Notes: generated by a model from the letters alone, not told the origin. Shown: positions 22,743-32,473, counted from the first letter of the stretch. The stretch is 64,000 nucleotides of DNA from Vibrio sp. 14G-20 (GCF_026241515.1 NZ_JAPHPW010000008.1:1-64000); one strand, 5' to 3'. Translations and numbers: made by a program.

Positions 22743-23589
22743 GCAGTGCGTCCAATGTAGATTCGAATTTAAACGAATAACCTAAGTCGAGAATCTTTTT
22801 CGACGAGATCAACTTGTCTGGTGTATCAACAACTGGTGGCAGAGGCTCGCTGCTATTCGCGCTTTTCAGTGCCGCGGCATAAAACTCCGCCTTGCTCACG
22901 GTGTTTGGGGTAGTAACATTAACCACTTCATTATGTAGTTGGTTGATAGCGAAGTCGACTGCGCCAATGGCATCATCAAGATGAAGCATGTTGGCCGGAG
23001 CTTGAGTGCTCACTTGCTTCAGTTTACTTGCAAACCTTGATGGGTGGCGACTTGGGCCAATCAAGCCACTAAAACGAAGAATGGTGTAATCGATACCTGA
23101 ATCTATCACCAATTGTTCAGCTTGTAGCATGACGCGTGCATTATCAGAAAATGAAGATGCGTGCTCTTTATCTGAGGTGGAGAGGAGAAGTGAGGCGTCT
23201 TGCTCATTTAATACACCGGGTTTAGTCGGATAAACCGTGGTTGAGCTAACCATAATGAGCTTCTTAACGTTCGCCTTCTGACAAGCACTCGTTAGTTGCT
23301 GCCAGTAATCGGCATACTCTTGACCTGCACCTTTTCGAAAACCTGGTGGGAAACTGCCTATTACAATCTCGGCATTGTTTTCGAGTAATAGCGAATAGAG
23401 TTGTCCGATAGTTTGGTCAGCCTGTGATGCGTTAAAGCTGAATACCTCACAGGGAATACGCTCATTACCGATAGTGTTTGCACCCGCTTGGGTCGTCTTG
23501 GTGACGACCACTCGGTTACCATGTCTCTCTAGATGCTCAGATAAAGGCGCGCCTACCCATCCTGCACCGACAATAAATATAGAAGCCAT
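22735..23589 (-). CDS. NAD(P)-binding SDR-family protein (YeeZ-like)
   Basis: A 284-residue atypical short-chain dehydrogenase/epimerase. The N-terminal Rossmann loop is VGAGWVGAPLSEHL near 7-20, and the catalytic-type segment SSTTVYPT near 115-122 has the tyrosine of the SDR active site. It resembles E. coli YeeZ, whose substrate is not established. It overlaps the downstream DUF218 gene by 8 bases. The pairing with a DUF218 protein may be meaningful, but nothing here names the substrate. Confidence 0.82.
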   Translation of the reverse strand: MASIFIVGAGWVGAPLSEHLERHGNRVVVTKTTQAGANTIGNERIPCEVFSFNASQADQTIGQLYSLLLENNAEIVIGSFPPGFRKGAGQEYADYWQQLTSACQKANVKKLIMVSSTTVYPTKPGVLNEQDASLLLSTSDKEHASSFSDNARVMLQAEQLVIDSGIDYTILRFSGLIGPSRHPSRFASKLKQVSTQAPANMLHLDDAIGAVDFAINQLHNEVVNVTTPNTVSKAEFYAAALKSANSSEPLPPVVDTPDKLISSKKILDLGYSFKFESTLDALHD

Positions 23590-23653
23590 CTGTACCTCCC
23601 AACTGCAAAGGACGAATTTACAATAAGCCTAACAAACCTTTGGCCAAAAATGA

Positions 23654-23686
23654 AAAAACTCCACGGCCGAAGCGAGTGGAGTTTTT
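23654..23686 (-). terminator. Terminator of the TIGR02647 gene
   Basis: An 11-bp stem (23654-23664 with 23676-23686) is followed on the minus strand by T from the adjacent A-run. Confidence 0.85.
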
Positions 23687-23703
23687 ACTAGAACAATGAA
23701 GCT

Positions 23704-23934
23704 TTATTTAAGTACGCGAAGTAGTTTGTCTGCGCGCTCTGCCATTTCGATACCTTCATCTGTTAGGTAACCGCCGTCTGGCTGAGTACAAAGGTTCTTT
23801 TCGAATAGGCGCTTAACAGCGTCTTGAGTTTCTTGAGCAGCCTCTTGATGAACTTTAATGCCCGTAGCTGCGCTACTTACATCAAATTGAAGAAGGAGGT
23901 TTAAATCAGCAATATGTTCAGCGTTGTACTTCAT
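23704..23934 (-). CDS. TIGR02647 family small protein
   Basis: A 76-residue protein matching the TIGR02647 family of unknown function: DLNLLLQFDVSSAATGIKVHQEA at the start, and QPDGGYLTDEGIEMAERA near the end, a pattern reminiscent of a small winged-helix. The family is widespread in vibrios and pseudomonads. It has its own terminator, so it is monocistronic. Function unknown. Confidence 0.85.
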   Translation of the reverse strand: MKYNAEHIADLNLLLQFDVSSAATGIKVHQEAAQETQDAVKRLFEKNLCTQPDGGYLTDEGIEMAERADKLLRVLK

Positions 23935-24194
23935 AATTAACCTATATATTCATAACGTTCTCTACTTTCACCTTAGTGCGCATTCACAACTCAGGCAATA
24001 GCAAATAAATAGAATTGATAAGTGATACCAAATTGAATGATTAATCGACGTATGATGGGTTTATTTTGGTTAGATTGGGTGATTTGCAGCCACTTAAATT
24101 GCGAATGATGTTTATTGCTAAGTGGTTGTAATATATTGTGGGACTAGAAATATATTGCATTCAGCTAATATTGAATAAAAAAGGAAATGCATCA

Positions 24195-25499
24195 GTGAGA
24201 GCGAACAAAGTAGCATTAGTTATTAGTATGCTATTTGCTATCTCAGGTTGTCAAAGCACACCCTCAGAGCAGACAGACGCGAACCAAACCACGAACAACA
24301 ATGAATCAACCGTAGAGGTCCGTTCTTTCCAGTCTGTCCAAAGCGTTTACTCCGAATGGGAAGTTAAGCTTGAAGACCATGCTCAATTGTCTCTCTATGC
24401 ACCAGAGAATTACAATGAATTGTTAGACGCATGGGACGATGCTGAAAGCATTTATGCGGACTTACTGAAAGACGAATCTCGCCTGACTAAGAGCTACTCG
24501 ATTTTTTCCAGCCTCACTTATGCTGAAGCTTTTGATGAAAAAATCGCCTTGATCAAATCGAACTATGATTCGATTTTAGCGCTTAAGAAAAAGGCTGACC
24601 GAGTATTAGCCGATTCGATTGTACAAATGGATTACCTTAAGTTTCTTGGCGCAGACACCATGTTTACGTCGAGCTATAAAAGGTTGTATTCAGAATACAG
24701 CGAGCTATTCGAGTACGTGTTAGTCGACGAACTGGAAGATGCACAAGAAGCTCAAGTTGAATTCCTCAATAACGCTCGTTTGCTAGAAGTGAAAGTGGCA
24801 CACAAGAAATACATTGAGCCTTTGAAGGATGAATTAGAGTTCTTAGAAGATGAAGACTTTGATGACGTTGTTCCATTAACGTTTGCTAAGGCCGCTGCTC
24901 AAATCGCGCTGGCAGAAAACCAAGTGAAAGCAAGCCCACGTGAAAAGTCGATCATTCAAGGTGCGGTTCAAGCGGCCGAGTTTGAATTGAACCACGTGCG
25001 CAGCGTCGCTCATGAAGTGAAAGTGCTGGCGAGCGTGAAAGGGGACAAGTTTGAGCAGTCGGTATTGAACGCTGAGAACCAGTTGCTGAGCATTTCACAA
25101 GTGGTGAATGATGAAGATTACCGTGACGTTGTGCTGCGTATTCAATCTCAAAAGATTGTAGAGAGTGTCAAAGCGTTAAAAAGCTCAGACATGACCTCTT
25201 TATTAAAGTCAGAGATCGAAACGTTGACTGAGCAATTAGCTAAGCTTGAAAGTGAAAACCAGCAACAAGCACAGCAATTGTCTGAAGCGACCAAACACAA
25301 TCAGCTATTGGATGAGCAGGTGACTAAGAGTGATGCTCATATAAAAAGCTTGGAAGAGTTGGTGGATAGCTTGAAAAGCTTAGGTGGTAAGGTAGCGAAT
25401 GAAAGCGATTCCGACCTTACGCCAACTAACGTTGAATCTAACCTCGAAGATGCGGCTTTAGATCAATCATCAGAAGAAGTGATTGAACCTTCGGTTTAG
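24195..25499 (+). CDS. Hypothetical coiled-coil lipoprotein
   Basis: I start this at GTG 24195, after AAAAAAGGAAATG, giving 434 residues; a GTG at 24138 would spoil the signal peptide. The N-terminus is a lipoprotein signal with lipobox ISGC at about residues 15-18. A low-complexity Gln/Thr/Asn-rich linker follows, then a long, very helical acidic region. A clear coiled coil (TLTEQLAKLESENQQQAQQL onwards) lies near residues 330-390, and the tail is disordered and acidic. It is probably periplasmic, anchored in a membrane. I do not recognise the family. Confidence 0.82.
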   Translation: MRANKVALVISMLFAISGCQSTPSEQTDANQTTNNNESTVEVRSFQSVQSVYSEWEVKLEDHAQLSLYAPENYNELLDAWDDAESIYADLLKDESRLTKSYSIFSSLTYAEAFDEKIALIKSNYDSILALKKKADRVLADSIVQMDYLKFLGADTMFTSSYKRLYSEYSELFEYVLVDELEDAQEAQVEFLNNARLLEVKVAHKKYIEPLKDELEFLEDEDFDDVVPLTFAKAAAQIALAENQVKASPREKSIIQGAVQAAEFELNHVRSVAHEVKVLASVKGDKFEQSVLNAENQLLSISQVVNDEDYRDVVLRIQSQKIVESVKALKSSDMTSLLKSEIETLTEQLAKLESENQQQAQQLSEATKHNQLLDEQVTKSDAHIKSLEELVDSLKSLGGKVANESDSDLTPTNVESNLEDAALDQSSEEVIEPSV

Positions 25500-25530
25500 C
25501 ATCACTAATTTCTTTATTTGTGATTGAGTT

Positions 25531-25556
25531 AAAAGCGCCTAAGGGCGCTTTTTTAC
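25531..25556 (+). terminator. Terminator of the lipoprotein gene
   Basis: The stem AAAAGCGCC/GGCGCTTTT (25531-25539, 25544-25552) is followed by T. Confidence 0.9.
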
Positions 25557-25562
25557 GTTCTG

Positions 25563-25576
25563 TTGATCTATGTCAA
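25563..25576 (+). promoter_or_regulatory. FNR-like site upstream of focA
   Basis: TTGATCTATGTCAA matches the FNR consensus TTGATNNNNATCAA in nine of ten fixed bases. It lies 286 bases before the focA ATG in an otherwise gene-free, AT-rich stretch (25557-25861). Anaerobic induction of focA is known in enterics; control here is inferred, and the distance would need a long leader. Confidence 0.45.
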
Positions 25577-25861
25577 AATCTAGAAATAAAAGCGCTCAGT
25601 TAGCCGTTATAGTGTACGTTATTCTTTTGGTTTTAACGTAACTTGTTGATATTTATGGGTGTGTTGTTTTCTAAACTGATAACTAATCATTCAGCGGGGT
25701 TTTATTTTTACTACTAAAGTCTTATGAATTTAGAATGACTCGGACTATTTGCTTTCAACAAGGCTGTGATAGGTATTTTTAGCTTAAAATAGCTCTTGAA
25801 TTCAGAAATGAAAGAGAGGATTATCGCGCTCCCGACGACATGTTTCAAAATGTAAATCATC

Positions 25862-26704
25862 ATGAATCTAAACCAATTTGACTCATTATTACCGCCACAA
25901 ATGGCTGAGCGCGCTGCAGATATTGGCGTAGGTAAAGCAACCAAAGATCCAATCAAATCCTTTCTTCTCGCGATTTCAGCGGGCATACATATCGGCATTG
26001 CGTTTGTGTTTTACACCATCGTGACGACCGGTGCTGGTGATTTACCGTGGGGCATTACTCGCTTACTCGGTGGCTTGGCATTTAGCTTAGGCTTGATCCT
26101 TGTGGTGGTTACTGGCGGCGAGCTGTTTACAAGTTCGGTATTAACTTTGGTGGCACGCGCAAGTGGCAAGATCACTTGGCGCACCCTGGTTAAGAACTGG
26201 GCGACAGTTTATGTAGGTAACTTGATCGGCGCGTTGCTGCTGGTGGCTTGTATGTTACTGACCAAACAGTACATGTTCGACCACGGCCAAGTGGGTTTGA
26301 ATGCAATGGCGATCTCCCAACATAAGATGCACCACGATTTTATCCAAGCTATCGCATTAGGCATCATGTGTAATGTATTGGTTTGTATTGCAGTATGGAT
26401 GACGTTTAGTGGACGTACACTGACTGACAAAATTGTGGTAATGATTCTACCTGTTGCGATGTTCGTATCAGCGGGTTTTGAGCACTGTATTGCGAACATG
26501 TTCCAAGTGCCTTTAGCTATCGGCATCAAAACATTTGCTCCAGCTGAATTTTGGACAATGACAGGCGCTAATCCAGCGGACTATGTTGATCTGAACATGA
26601 TGGACTTTCTGATGAACAACTTGCTGCCCGTTACCATCGGTAACATTATTGGCGGCGGTATCTTTGTTGGCATGTGGTACTGGTTGATCTACCTACGTGA
26701 CTAA
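25862..26704 (+). CDS. focA: Formate channel FocA
   Basis: FocA is a pentameric inner-membrane channel of the formate-nitrite transporter family. It passes formate made by pyruvate formate-lyase during anaerobic growth. The 280-residue protein has six hydrophobic segments. The family features are ISAGIHIGIAFVF near 39-51, the central VVTGGELFTSS near 83-93, and the pore histidine in SAGFEHCIANMF near 200-211. The pfl gene is not adjacent, unlike the enteric focA-pflB operon. A possible FNR site lies upstream. Confidence 0.92.
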   Translation: MNLNQFDSLLPPQMAERAADIGVGKATKDPIKSFLLAISAGIHIGIAFVFYTIVTTGAGDLPWGITRLLGGLAFSLGLILVVVTGGELFTSSVLTLVARASGKITWRTLVKNWATVYVGNLIGALLLVACMLLTKQYMFDHGQVGLNAMAISQHKMHHDFIQAIALGIMCNVLVCIAVWMTFSGRTLTDKIVVMILPVAMFVSAGFEHCIANMFQVPLAIGIKTFAPAEFWTMTGANPADYVDLNMMDFLMNNLLPVTIGNIIGGGIFVGMWYWLIYLRD

Positions 26705-26803
26705 TAAAGGTTGTGCTACCGACAGAGGTGGTGTGATTAACTCAGTTGACGAGATGAGTTAAAGCCCAGTGAAAACACTGAACTGACTTATGACATTTAC
26801 AAG

Positions 26804-26828
26804 ACGGTCTGCATTGCAGGCCGTTTCT
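26804..26828 (+). terminator. Weak terminator after focA
   Basis: The stem ACGGTCTGC/GCAGGCCGT (26804-26812, 26816-26824) has one G-U pair and is followed by TTCTTATTT, an imperfect T-run. Confidence 0.55.
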
Positions 26829-26976
26829 TATTTGTGGAAAACCTACTCCGTCATCTCTCTAATAATCATCTAAACGCTCAACATCATGTGTTTATATGTC
26901 TTTGAAATCACCCAAAGATCACAGGTAATGATCATTCCTTGGGTTTAAATGGACAAAAAAGGATCTATATTGATTT

Positions 26977-27003
26977 GGTTATCCACAGTTTCTGTGGATA
27001 ACC
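26977..27003. promoter_or_regulatory. Pair of perfect head-to-head DnaA boxes
   Basis: TTATCCACA (26979-26987) and its inverse TGTGGATAA (26993-27001) lie within a 12-bp-arm palindrome with a TTT loop. Four GATC sites are nearby: around 26919, 26930, 26962 and 27030. The region is between the convergent focA and FetB-like genes, where no promoter is required. Binding by DnaA is inferred from the perfect boxes. Confidence 0.65.
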
Positions 27004-27048
27004 TGTCTCAAATTCAGTGAGTAACCAGATCTAAGTGGATTAGGAAGG

Positions 27049-27843
27049 CTATTTCGAAGGCTGTATTTGCGCGAGAACTCGTCCTTCTTTGGTCAGACAT
27101 GCCTTCAATGAGAGCTGAAGTGCAAGTGCTAATGAGCAGCTCATCATCACGAAAATCGCCAGCATGATCATTAGTTGATACTTAATCGCGATCATCGGCG
27201 AAGCACCCCCTAAGATTTGCCCCGTCATCATTCCCGGCAGTGTCACTAAGCCGGTGGTTGCCATGGAGGCCATAATGGGAGACATCGCTTTCTGTATCGC
27301 ATTACGTACAAAAGGCGCAGCAGCGTACTTAGGAGACGCGCCTAACGCGATTGCCGCTTCATATTCTGATTTTTGTGTTTCAAAAGCACCAAACAGGTTC
27401 TGCAATGCAACTATGTTGCTGCTTAAGCTATTACCCAACAGCATCCCCGCAATAGGGATTAAGTACTGCGCATTGAAGAGTGGGGTAGGCTTGATAATAA
27501 AGAAGCAAATAAATAAGACGATTGGCACACAAGTTACAGCAAGACTAAACGCCACCGGTGCTAATAGCAGTTGTTTCGAAAGCCTAGATTTTTCAACAAT
27601 CGAGCTTGCGCCGACGATAATCATTGCAAATAACCACAGCAAATTGACCCACAAACTATTCAAGTTGAACAAATATTCTAGGTAAACTCCAACCAGAAAC
27701 AGCTGAATAATCATACGAATTATGCTGATAGAAGCCTCTTTTCCAAGGCCGAGTTTTAACTTGTGGTTGATGGTAATAGGTAGCAAGAGAAGTGAGCTGA
27801 AGAACAATAACTGCCACCAAGATATATCAATAACGTCTTGCAT
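27049..27843 (-). CDS. FetB-like ABC permease (UPF0014)
   Basis: From ATG 27843, with AAAAGGAAGC as ribosome site, this is a 264-residue polytopic membrane protein of the UPF0014/FetB family. E. coli FetAB is linked to iron export. Features are the conserved LIPIAGMLLGNSLSS near 128-142, YEAAIALGASP near 159-169, and the GLVTLPGMMTGQILGGASP segment near 197-215. The usual ATP-binding partner FetA is not adjacent on either side, so this is an orphan permease or its partner is elsewhere. An upstream ORF extension to 27897 is unlikely. Confidence 0.83.
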   Translation of the reverse strand: MQDVIDISWWQLLFFSSLLLLPITINHKLKLGLGKEASISIIRMIIQLFLVGVYLEYLFNLNSLWVNLLWLFAMIIVGASSIVEKSRLSKQLLLAPVAFSLAVTCVPIVLFICFFIIKPTPLFNAQYLIPIAGMLLGNSLSSNIVALQNLFGAFETQKSEYEAAIALGASPKYAAAPFVRNAIQKAMSPIMASMATTGLVTLPGMMTGQILGGASPMIAIKYQLMIMLAIFVMMSCSLALALQLSLKACLTKEGRVLAQIQPSK

Positions 27844-28280
27844 AATGCTTCCTTTTAAGTAGGTCCTCATCATATCTGAAAGTGCCAAATGATGCATTTC
27901 AGCTTCTCAGCCGCTTCTTTAAAAAACACTCAATAAATTAACAATCAAATCACAAAATATTGGTTGTTTGAGGCTTTTTTAGCTACTACTTAGTAGGTAA
28001 AACGTTAAAATTGGTTACAATGTAGTTATGTAAGTGTTGGAGTTTAACATTTGTGAAATATACTTAATTCTTCACATTTGTTAATACTTTTTAATAACTT
28101 TGTTTAACTAAAAACAAGTTTGGATGAGCTCAAAAAAGTATTGATTAGCAAGGGTTATAACGGGTGATTTGATTGAACCCTACTTTGGGTATGGTCTAAA
28201 ATTTGTCGTTAGATACTTAAGAACTTTAGCCCCATAGAATGGGTTACTCGAAATTACTAAATACAAAATAGGCAAAATGT
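27844..28280. other. Intergenic region upstream of torECA
   Basis: AT-rich and gene-free. It must hold the divergent promoters for the FetB-like gene and torE. Two related 14-mers, TTAACATTTGTGAA (28044-28057) and TTCACATTTGTTAA (28071-28084), lie 27 bases apart. They look like binding sites, but I cannot name the regulator. No copy of the enteric TorR box was recognised. Confidence 0.4.
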
Positions 28281-28463
28281 ATGAGTGATGTTAATAAAAT
28301 TGAAACTAGCGAAAAACATTCGTTGGAGTGGAAGTCTTTCCTCTTCATCGCGGTGGTTCTCTTCCCAATATTAAGTGTGGCTTTTGTAGGCGGCTACGGC
28401 TTCCTAGTTTGGGCACTGCAAGTGTTTGTATTCGGACCTCCTGGTGCTCACGGCGGCATGTAA
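28281..28463 (+). CDS. torE: TorE, NapE-like small membrane protein
   Basis: A 60-residue protein with one transmembrane segment (about residues 20-50) and a GPPGAHGG tail. It matches the TorE/NapE type that precedes torC in the TMAO reductase operons of vibrios and Shewanella. Its exact role is not known. It is 50 bases before torC and is probably cotranscribed. Confidence 0.85.
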   Translation: MSDVNKIETSEKHSLEWKSFLFIAVVLFPILSVAFVGGYGFLVWALQVFVFGPPGAHGGM

Positions 28464-28513
28464 TGCCCTCTAGTAACAACATTTTTTAAAATCAATATTT
28501 AAGAGAGCTAAAC

Positions 28514-29695
28514 ATGAAATCATTTTTAGTTAAATTATGGCGCACAATGACTCGCCCAGCAGTACACATCAGTCTTGGTGTACTAACAATGGGTGGCTTT
28601 ATCGCCGGTGTTATTTTCTGGGGCGGTTTTAACACAGCTCTAGAGCACACAAATACAGAAGAGTTCTGTGTAAGCTGTCACACCATGCGTGACAACGTAT
28701 ACGTAGAACTACAAGAGACGGTTCACTGGAAAAACACTTCTGGTGTACGTGCTACTTGTCCTGACTGTCACGTTCCACATGAATGGACAGCAAAAATCGC
28801 TCGTAAGATGCAAGCATCTAAAGAAGTATTCGCTCAAGTGTTTGGTGACTTAGATACGCCTGAGAAATTCGAAGCTCGTCGTATCGAACTGGCTAAACAC
28901 GAATGGGATCGTTTCTCTTCGAACAAATCTCTAGAGTGTAAAAACTGCCACAACTACGATTCAATGGATTTCGAAAACATGCGCCCAACAGCGCGTATCC
29001 AGATGAAGAACGCGGCAGAGCGTGATCAAAGCTGTGTTGACTGTCACAAAGGTATTGCTCACAACCTTCCATTAGACATGGCATCAGCAAGCGGTATTGT
29101 TGGCGAGCTAGAAAACGTAGCAAGCAGCACATCTTACGCAAATGGTTCAGACGTGATCTCTATTCGTCACCTACCAATGTACACAGATGAAACAGCTGAA
29201 GTTGAAGCGGGTCTATTAAGCCCTGCAAGTAAAGTTGCTGTGATCGACGAAAAAGGCGACATGATCAAGATTCAAATCGACGGTTGGCGTAAAGCGAAAG
29301 GCTTCGGACGTGTAATCCAAGAAGACTTCGGTATGAACATCTCGACTGCAATTTTGACGAAAGAAGTATCTCAAAGTGACGTAATCACTGTTGGTGAGAA
29401 GAAAGAAGATGAGCTAACTGGCCTTCCTTGGGAAGAAGTTAACCTAGCACTTTGGATGAAGAAAGAGTCTATGGTTGATAACTTCGATCCAATCTGGAAC
29501 GCAGCTGGTCAAGCGTACCAATCTAACTGTTCAACGTGTCACTCACAGCCAGACGAAGCTCACTTCAGCGCTAACGGTTGGGTAGGCATGCTAGATGGTA
29601 TGATTGCGTTCGTTAACTTCGATACAGATACAGAAGCACTTGTTCTTAAGTATCTACAGAAGCACTCATCAGATTTTTCTGAAGGCCATCACTAA
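28514..29695 (+). CDS. torC: TMAO reductase pentahaem cytochrome TorC
   Basis: TorC passes electrons from menaquinol to periplasmic TorA. It has an N-terminal anchor (about 16-38) and five haem sites CxxCH at Cys52, Cys82, Cys142, Cys174 and Cys339. The first four form the NapC/NirT-like tetrahaem domain. The fifth lies in the C-terminal domain typical of TorC (393 aa). It sits between torE and torA, in the same order as in other vibrios. Maturation would require the Ccm system, not in this window. Confidence 0.95.
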   Translation: MKSFLVKLWRTMTRPAVHISLGVLTMGGFIAGVIFWGGFNTALEHTNTEEFCVSCHTMRDNVYVELQETVHWKNTSGVRATCPDCHVPHEWTAKIARKMQASKEVFAQVFGDLDTPEKFEARRIELAKHEWDRFSSNKSLECKNCHNYDSMDFENMRPTARIQMKNAAERDQSCVDCHKGIAHNLPLDMASASGIVGELENVASSTSYANGSDVISIRHLPMYTDETAEVEAGLLSPASKVAVIDEKGDMIKIQIDGWRKAKGFGRVIQEDFGMNISTAILTKEVSQSDVITVGEKKEDELTGLPWEEVNLALWMKKESMVDNFDPIWNAAGQAYQSNCSTCHSQPDEAHFSANGWVGMLDGMIAFVNFDTDTEALVLKYLQKHSSDFSEGHH

Positions 29696-29719
29696 TAAGA
29701 CGTCAATTGGAGTAACACA

Positions 29720-32182
29720 ATGGCAATTACAAGAAGAAGTTTTCTGAAAGGTGTCGCGACGACAAGTGCGGCATCGGTTATCGGTCCAAGCTTATTGGCG
29801 TCGGCTTCAGCATCTGCTGCAGAAACAGACGGCGTGTGGAAAGTCTCTGGTTCTCACTGGGGTGCATTCCGAGCTCGCGTTTACGCGGGTAAAGTACAAG
29901 AAATTAAACCTCTAGAAATCGATCAGCACCCAACAGAGATGCTGAAAGGTATTAAAGGTATTATCTACAGCCCATCACGTGTGCGTTACCCAATGGTTCG
30001 CCTAGATTGGTTGAAGAAGCATAAGTACAGCGCAGACACGCGTGGTAACAACCGCTTTATTCGTGTGACTTGGGACGAGGCACTAGACCTTGTTTACCGC
30101 GAGCTAGAGCGCGTACAGAAAGATTACGGTCCATGGGCGCTTCACACAGGTCAAACTGGTTGGAGACAAACAGGTCAGTTCCACAGCTGTACTAACCACA
30201 TGCAACGTGCAATGGCACTTCACGGTTACTCTGTGAAGAAAATCGGTGACTACTCAACAGGTGCTGGTCAAACGATCATGCCTTACGTGCTAGGTTCTAC
30301 TGAAGTTTACGCACAAGGTACATCTTGGGAACTTATCCTAGAAAACAGTGACAACATTGTTCTTTGGGGTAACGATCCAGTTAAAAACCTTCAAGTAGGT
30401 TGGACATGTGAGACTCACGAGTCGTTCGCATACCTAGAACAGCTGAAAGAAAAAGTTGCTAAGAAAGAGATCAACGTTGTTTCTGTTGACCCTGTTAAAA
30501 ACAAAACAGGTCGTTATCTAGAAAACGAGCAAATGTACATCAACCCGCAAACAGATGTGGCGTTCATGCTTGGTGTTGCTCACGTTCTTTACAACGAAGG
30601 CCTATACGACAAGAAGTTCATCGAAACTTACTGTCTAGGTTTTGAAGATTTCATCAAGTACGTTCAAGGTGAAACGAAAGACAAAGTTGAGAAGACACCA
30701 GAATGGGCTTCAGCTATCTGCGGCGCAAGCGCGGACTCTATCCGTGACTTCGCTAAGATGCTGGTTAACGGTCGTACACAGATTCTTGTAGGTTGGAGTA
30801 TCCAACGTCAGGAGCACGGTGAACAGCCTTACTGGATGTGTGCAGTTATTGCAGCAATGGTTGGCCAAATTGGTCTACCTGGCGGTGGTATCTCTTACGG
30901 TCACCACTACTCTGGTATCGGTGTATCTTCAACTGGCTTCGCTGCTCCGGGTTCATTCCCGCTGAACATCGACCAAGGTCAATCGCCTAAGCACACTAAC
31001 ACTGATTACAACGGTTACAGCCGCGTAATCCCTGTTGCTCGTTGGGTAGATAGCCTGCTAGAGCCTGGCAAGAAGATCAAAGCAAACGGCGCAACAGTGA
31101 CACTGCCTGACATCAAGATGATGGTATTCAGTGGTAACAACCCGTGGCACCACCACCAAGATCGCAACAAGATGCGTAAAGCATTCAAGAGCCTACAAAC
31201 TGTAGTGGCTGTTGATTTCGCTTGGACTGCAACTTGTCGTCACTCTGACATCGTGCTTCCAGCATGTACTCAGTGGGAACGTAACGATATCGATGGTTAC
31301 GGCGCATACTCTGGCCGTGGTTTGATCGCGATGCACAAATTAGTGGATCCTCTGTTCCAGTCTAAGACTGACTTCGAGATCATGTCTAGCCTGACTAAGC
31401 GTTGGGGTCGTTACGACGATTACACGCGTGGTATGGACGAAATGCAGTGGGTTAAATCTCTGTACGACGAATGTCGCGCTTCAAACGAAGGCAGCTTTGA
31501 AATGCCTGAGTTCGCTGAGTTCTGGGAAAAAGGTTTCCTAGACTTCGGTAAAGGTAAGCCATGGACTCGTCACGCTTCATTCCGTGAAGATCCAGAGATC
31601 AACGCACTAGGTACACCTTCTGGTTTCATCGAAATCACAAGCCGTACAGTTGGCAACATGGGTTACGAGCACTGTCAAGAACACCCAATGTGGTTCGAGA
31701 AATCTGAACGTTCACACGGTGGTCCAGGTTCTGACAAACACCCGTACTGGCTACAATCTTGTCACCCAGACAAGCGTCTTCACTCACAGATGTGTGAATC
31801 TGAAGAGTGGCGTGCGACTTACGCGGTACAAGGCCGTGAGCCAATCTACATCAACCCAACGGATGCTAAGAAGAAAGGCATCAAAGACGGCGATGTAGTC
31901 CGTGTATTCAACGATCGTGGTCAACTACTAGCAGGTGCTGTTCTAATGGATAGCTATGCTCCTGGTGTTGTTCGTATCGAAGAAGGTGCTTGGTACGGTC
32001 CGATCAACGAGAAAGTGGGCGCGCTAGATACATACGGCGATCCAAACACACTAACTCAAGACATCGGTTCATCTGAGCTAGCTCAAGCGACCTCAGCAAA
32101 CACATGTTTGGTTGATTTCGAGAAGTTCCAAGGCAAACTGCCTCCAGTAACTTCATTCGGTGGTCCAATCGAAGTTTCTTAA
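29720..32182 (+). CDS. torA: Trimethylamine N-oxide reductase TorA
   Basis: TorA is a periplasmic bis-MGD molybdoenzyme reducing TMAO to trimethylamine in anaerobic respiration. The Tat signal RRSFLKG is at residues 5-11, followed by a hydrophobic stretch and an ASASA cleavage region near 28-34. The Mo-ligand serine lies in GDYSTGAGQ near residue 180. Length (820 aa) fits the DMSO/TMAO reductase family, and the closing segment is the expected molydopterin dinucleotide-binding domain. The chaperone gene torD and the torSTR regulators are not in the window. Confidence 0.95.
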   Translation: MAITRRSFLKGVATTSAASVIGPSLLASASASAAETDGVWKVSGSHWGAFRARVYAGKVQEIKPLEIDQHPTEMLKGIKGIIYSPSRVRYPMVRLDWLKKHKYSADTRGNNRFIRVTWDEALDLVYRELERVQKDYGPWALHTGQTGWRQTGQFHSCTNHMQRAMALHGYSVKKIGDYSTGAGQTIMPYVLGSTEVYAQGTSWELILENSDNIVLWGNDPVKNLQVGWTCETHESFAYLEQLKEKVAKKEINVVSVDPVKNKTGRYLENEQMYINPQTDVAFMLGVAHVLYNEGLYDKKFIETYCLGFEDFIKYVQGETKDKVEKTPEWASAICGASADSIRDFAKMLVNGRTQILVGWSIQRQEHGEQPYWMCAVIAAMVGQIGLPGGGISYGHHYSGIGVSSTGFAAPGSFPLNIDQGQSPKHTNTDYNGYSRVIPVARWVDSLLEPGKKIKANGATVTLPDIKMMVFSGNNPWHHHQDRNKMRKAFKSLQTVVAVDFAWTATCRHSDIVLPACTQWERNDIDGYGAYSGRGLIAMHKLVDPLFQSKTDFEIMSSLTKRWGRYDDYTRGMDEMQWVKSLYDECRASNEGSFEMPEFAEFWEKGFLDFGKGKPWTRHASFREDPEINALGTPSGFIEITSRTVGNMGYEHCQEHPMWFEKSERSHGGPGSDKHPYWLQSCHPDKRLHSQMCESEEWRATYAVQGREPIYINPTDAKKKGIKDGDVVRVFNDRGQLLAGAVLMDSYAPGVVRIEEGAWYGPINEKVGALDTYGDPNTLTQDIGSSELAQATSANTCLVDFEKFQGKLPPVTSFGGPIEVS

Positions 32183-32222
32183 GCATATCGCTTAAAAGCT
32201 AAGATTAAAGTTTGAATTAAGG

Positions 32223-32252
32223 CCCCTGTAAGCACTCTTACAGGGGTTTTTT
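32223..32252 (+). terminator. Terminator of torECA
   Basis: The stem CCCCTGTAAG/CTTACAGGGG (32223-32232, 32237-32246) is followed by six T. Confidence 0.92.
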
Positions 32253-32417
32253 GTATTTTGGATGTCTGTGTTGGTGTTTCTAAATAAGCATTGTAACAGG
32301 GCTAATAGAGGGCGTTTTGAGACAGGCTGTAACGTGCTGTTTGAGAGAGGTGGTAGAAGCAATGAAGCCGGAAGGGAATGTATAAAACCTATGGTAAGAC
32401 TGTAGGTTGAAATAAAA

Positions 32418-32442
32418 AAGGCCGATACAAAGTACCGACCTT
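32418..32442 (-). terminator. Terminator of the 10-TM exporter gene
   Basis: On the minus strand, AAGGTCGGTA (32433-32442) pairs with TATCGGCCTT (32418-32427), using two G-U pairs, and is followed by a T-run. Confidence 0.75.
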
Positions 32443-32473
32443 ACAGAAGCCTATGGAGTTAACTCTACTCAAG

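Noticed and set aside
26979..27001. Chromosome I replication origin
   Set aside because: Two DnaA boxes alone are not an origin, and the mioC/gidA (mnmG) neighbours expected at oriC are absent.
27254..27685. 143-codon plus-strand open frame inside the FetB-like gene
   Set aside because: Antisense shadow; the minus-strand frame has a full family match.
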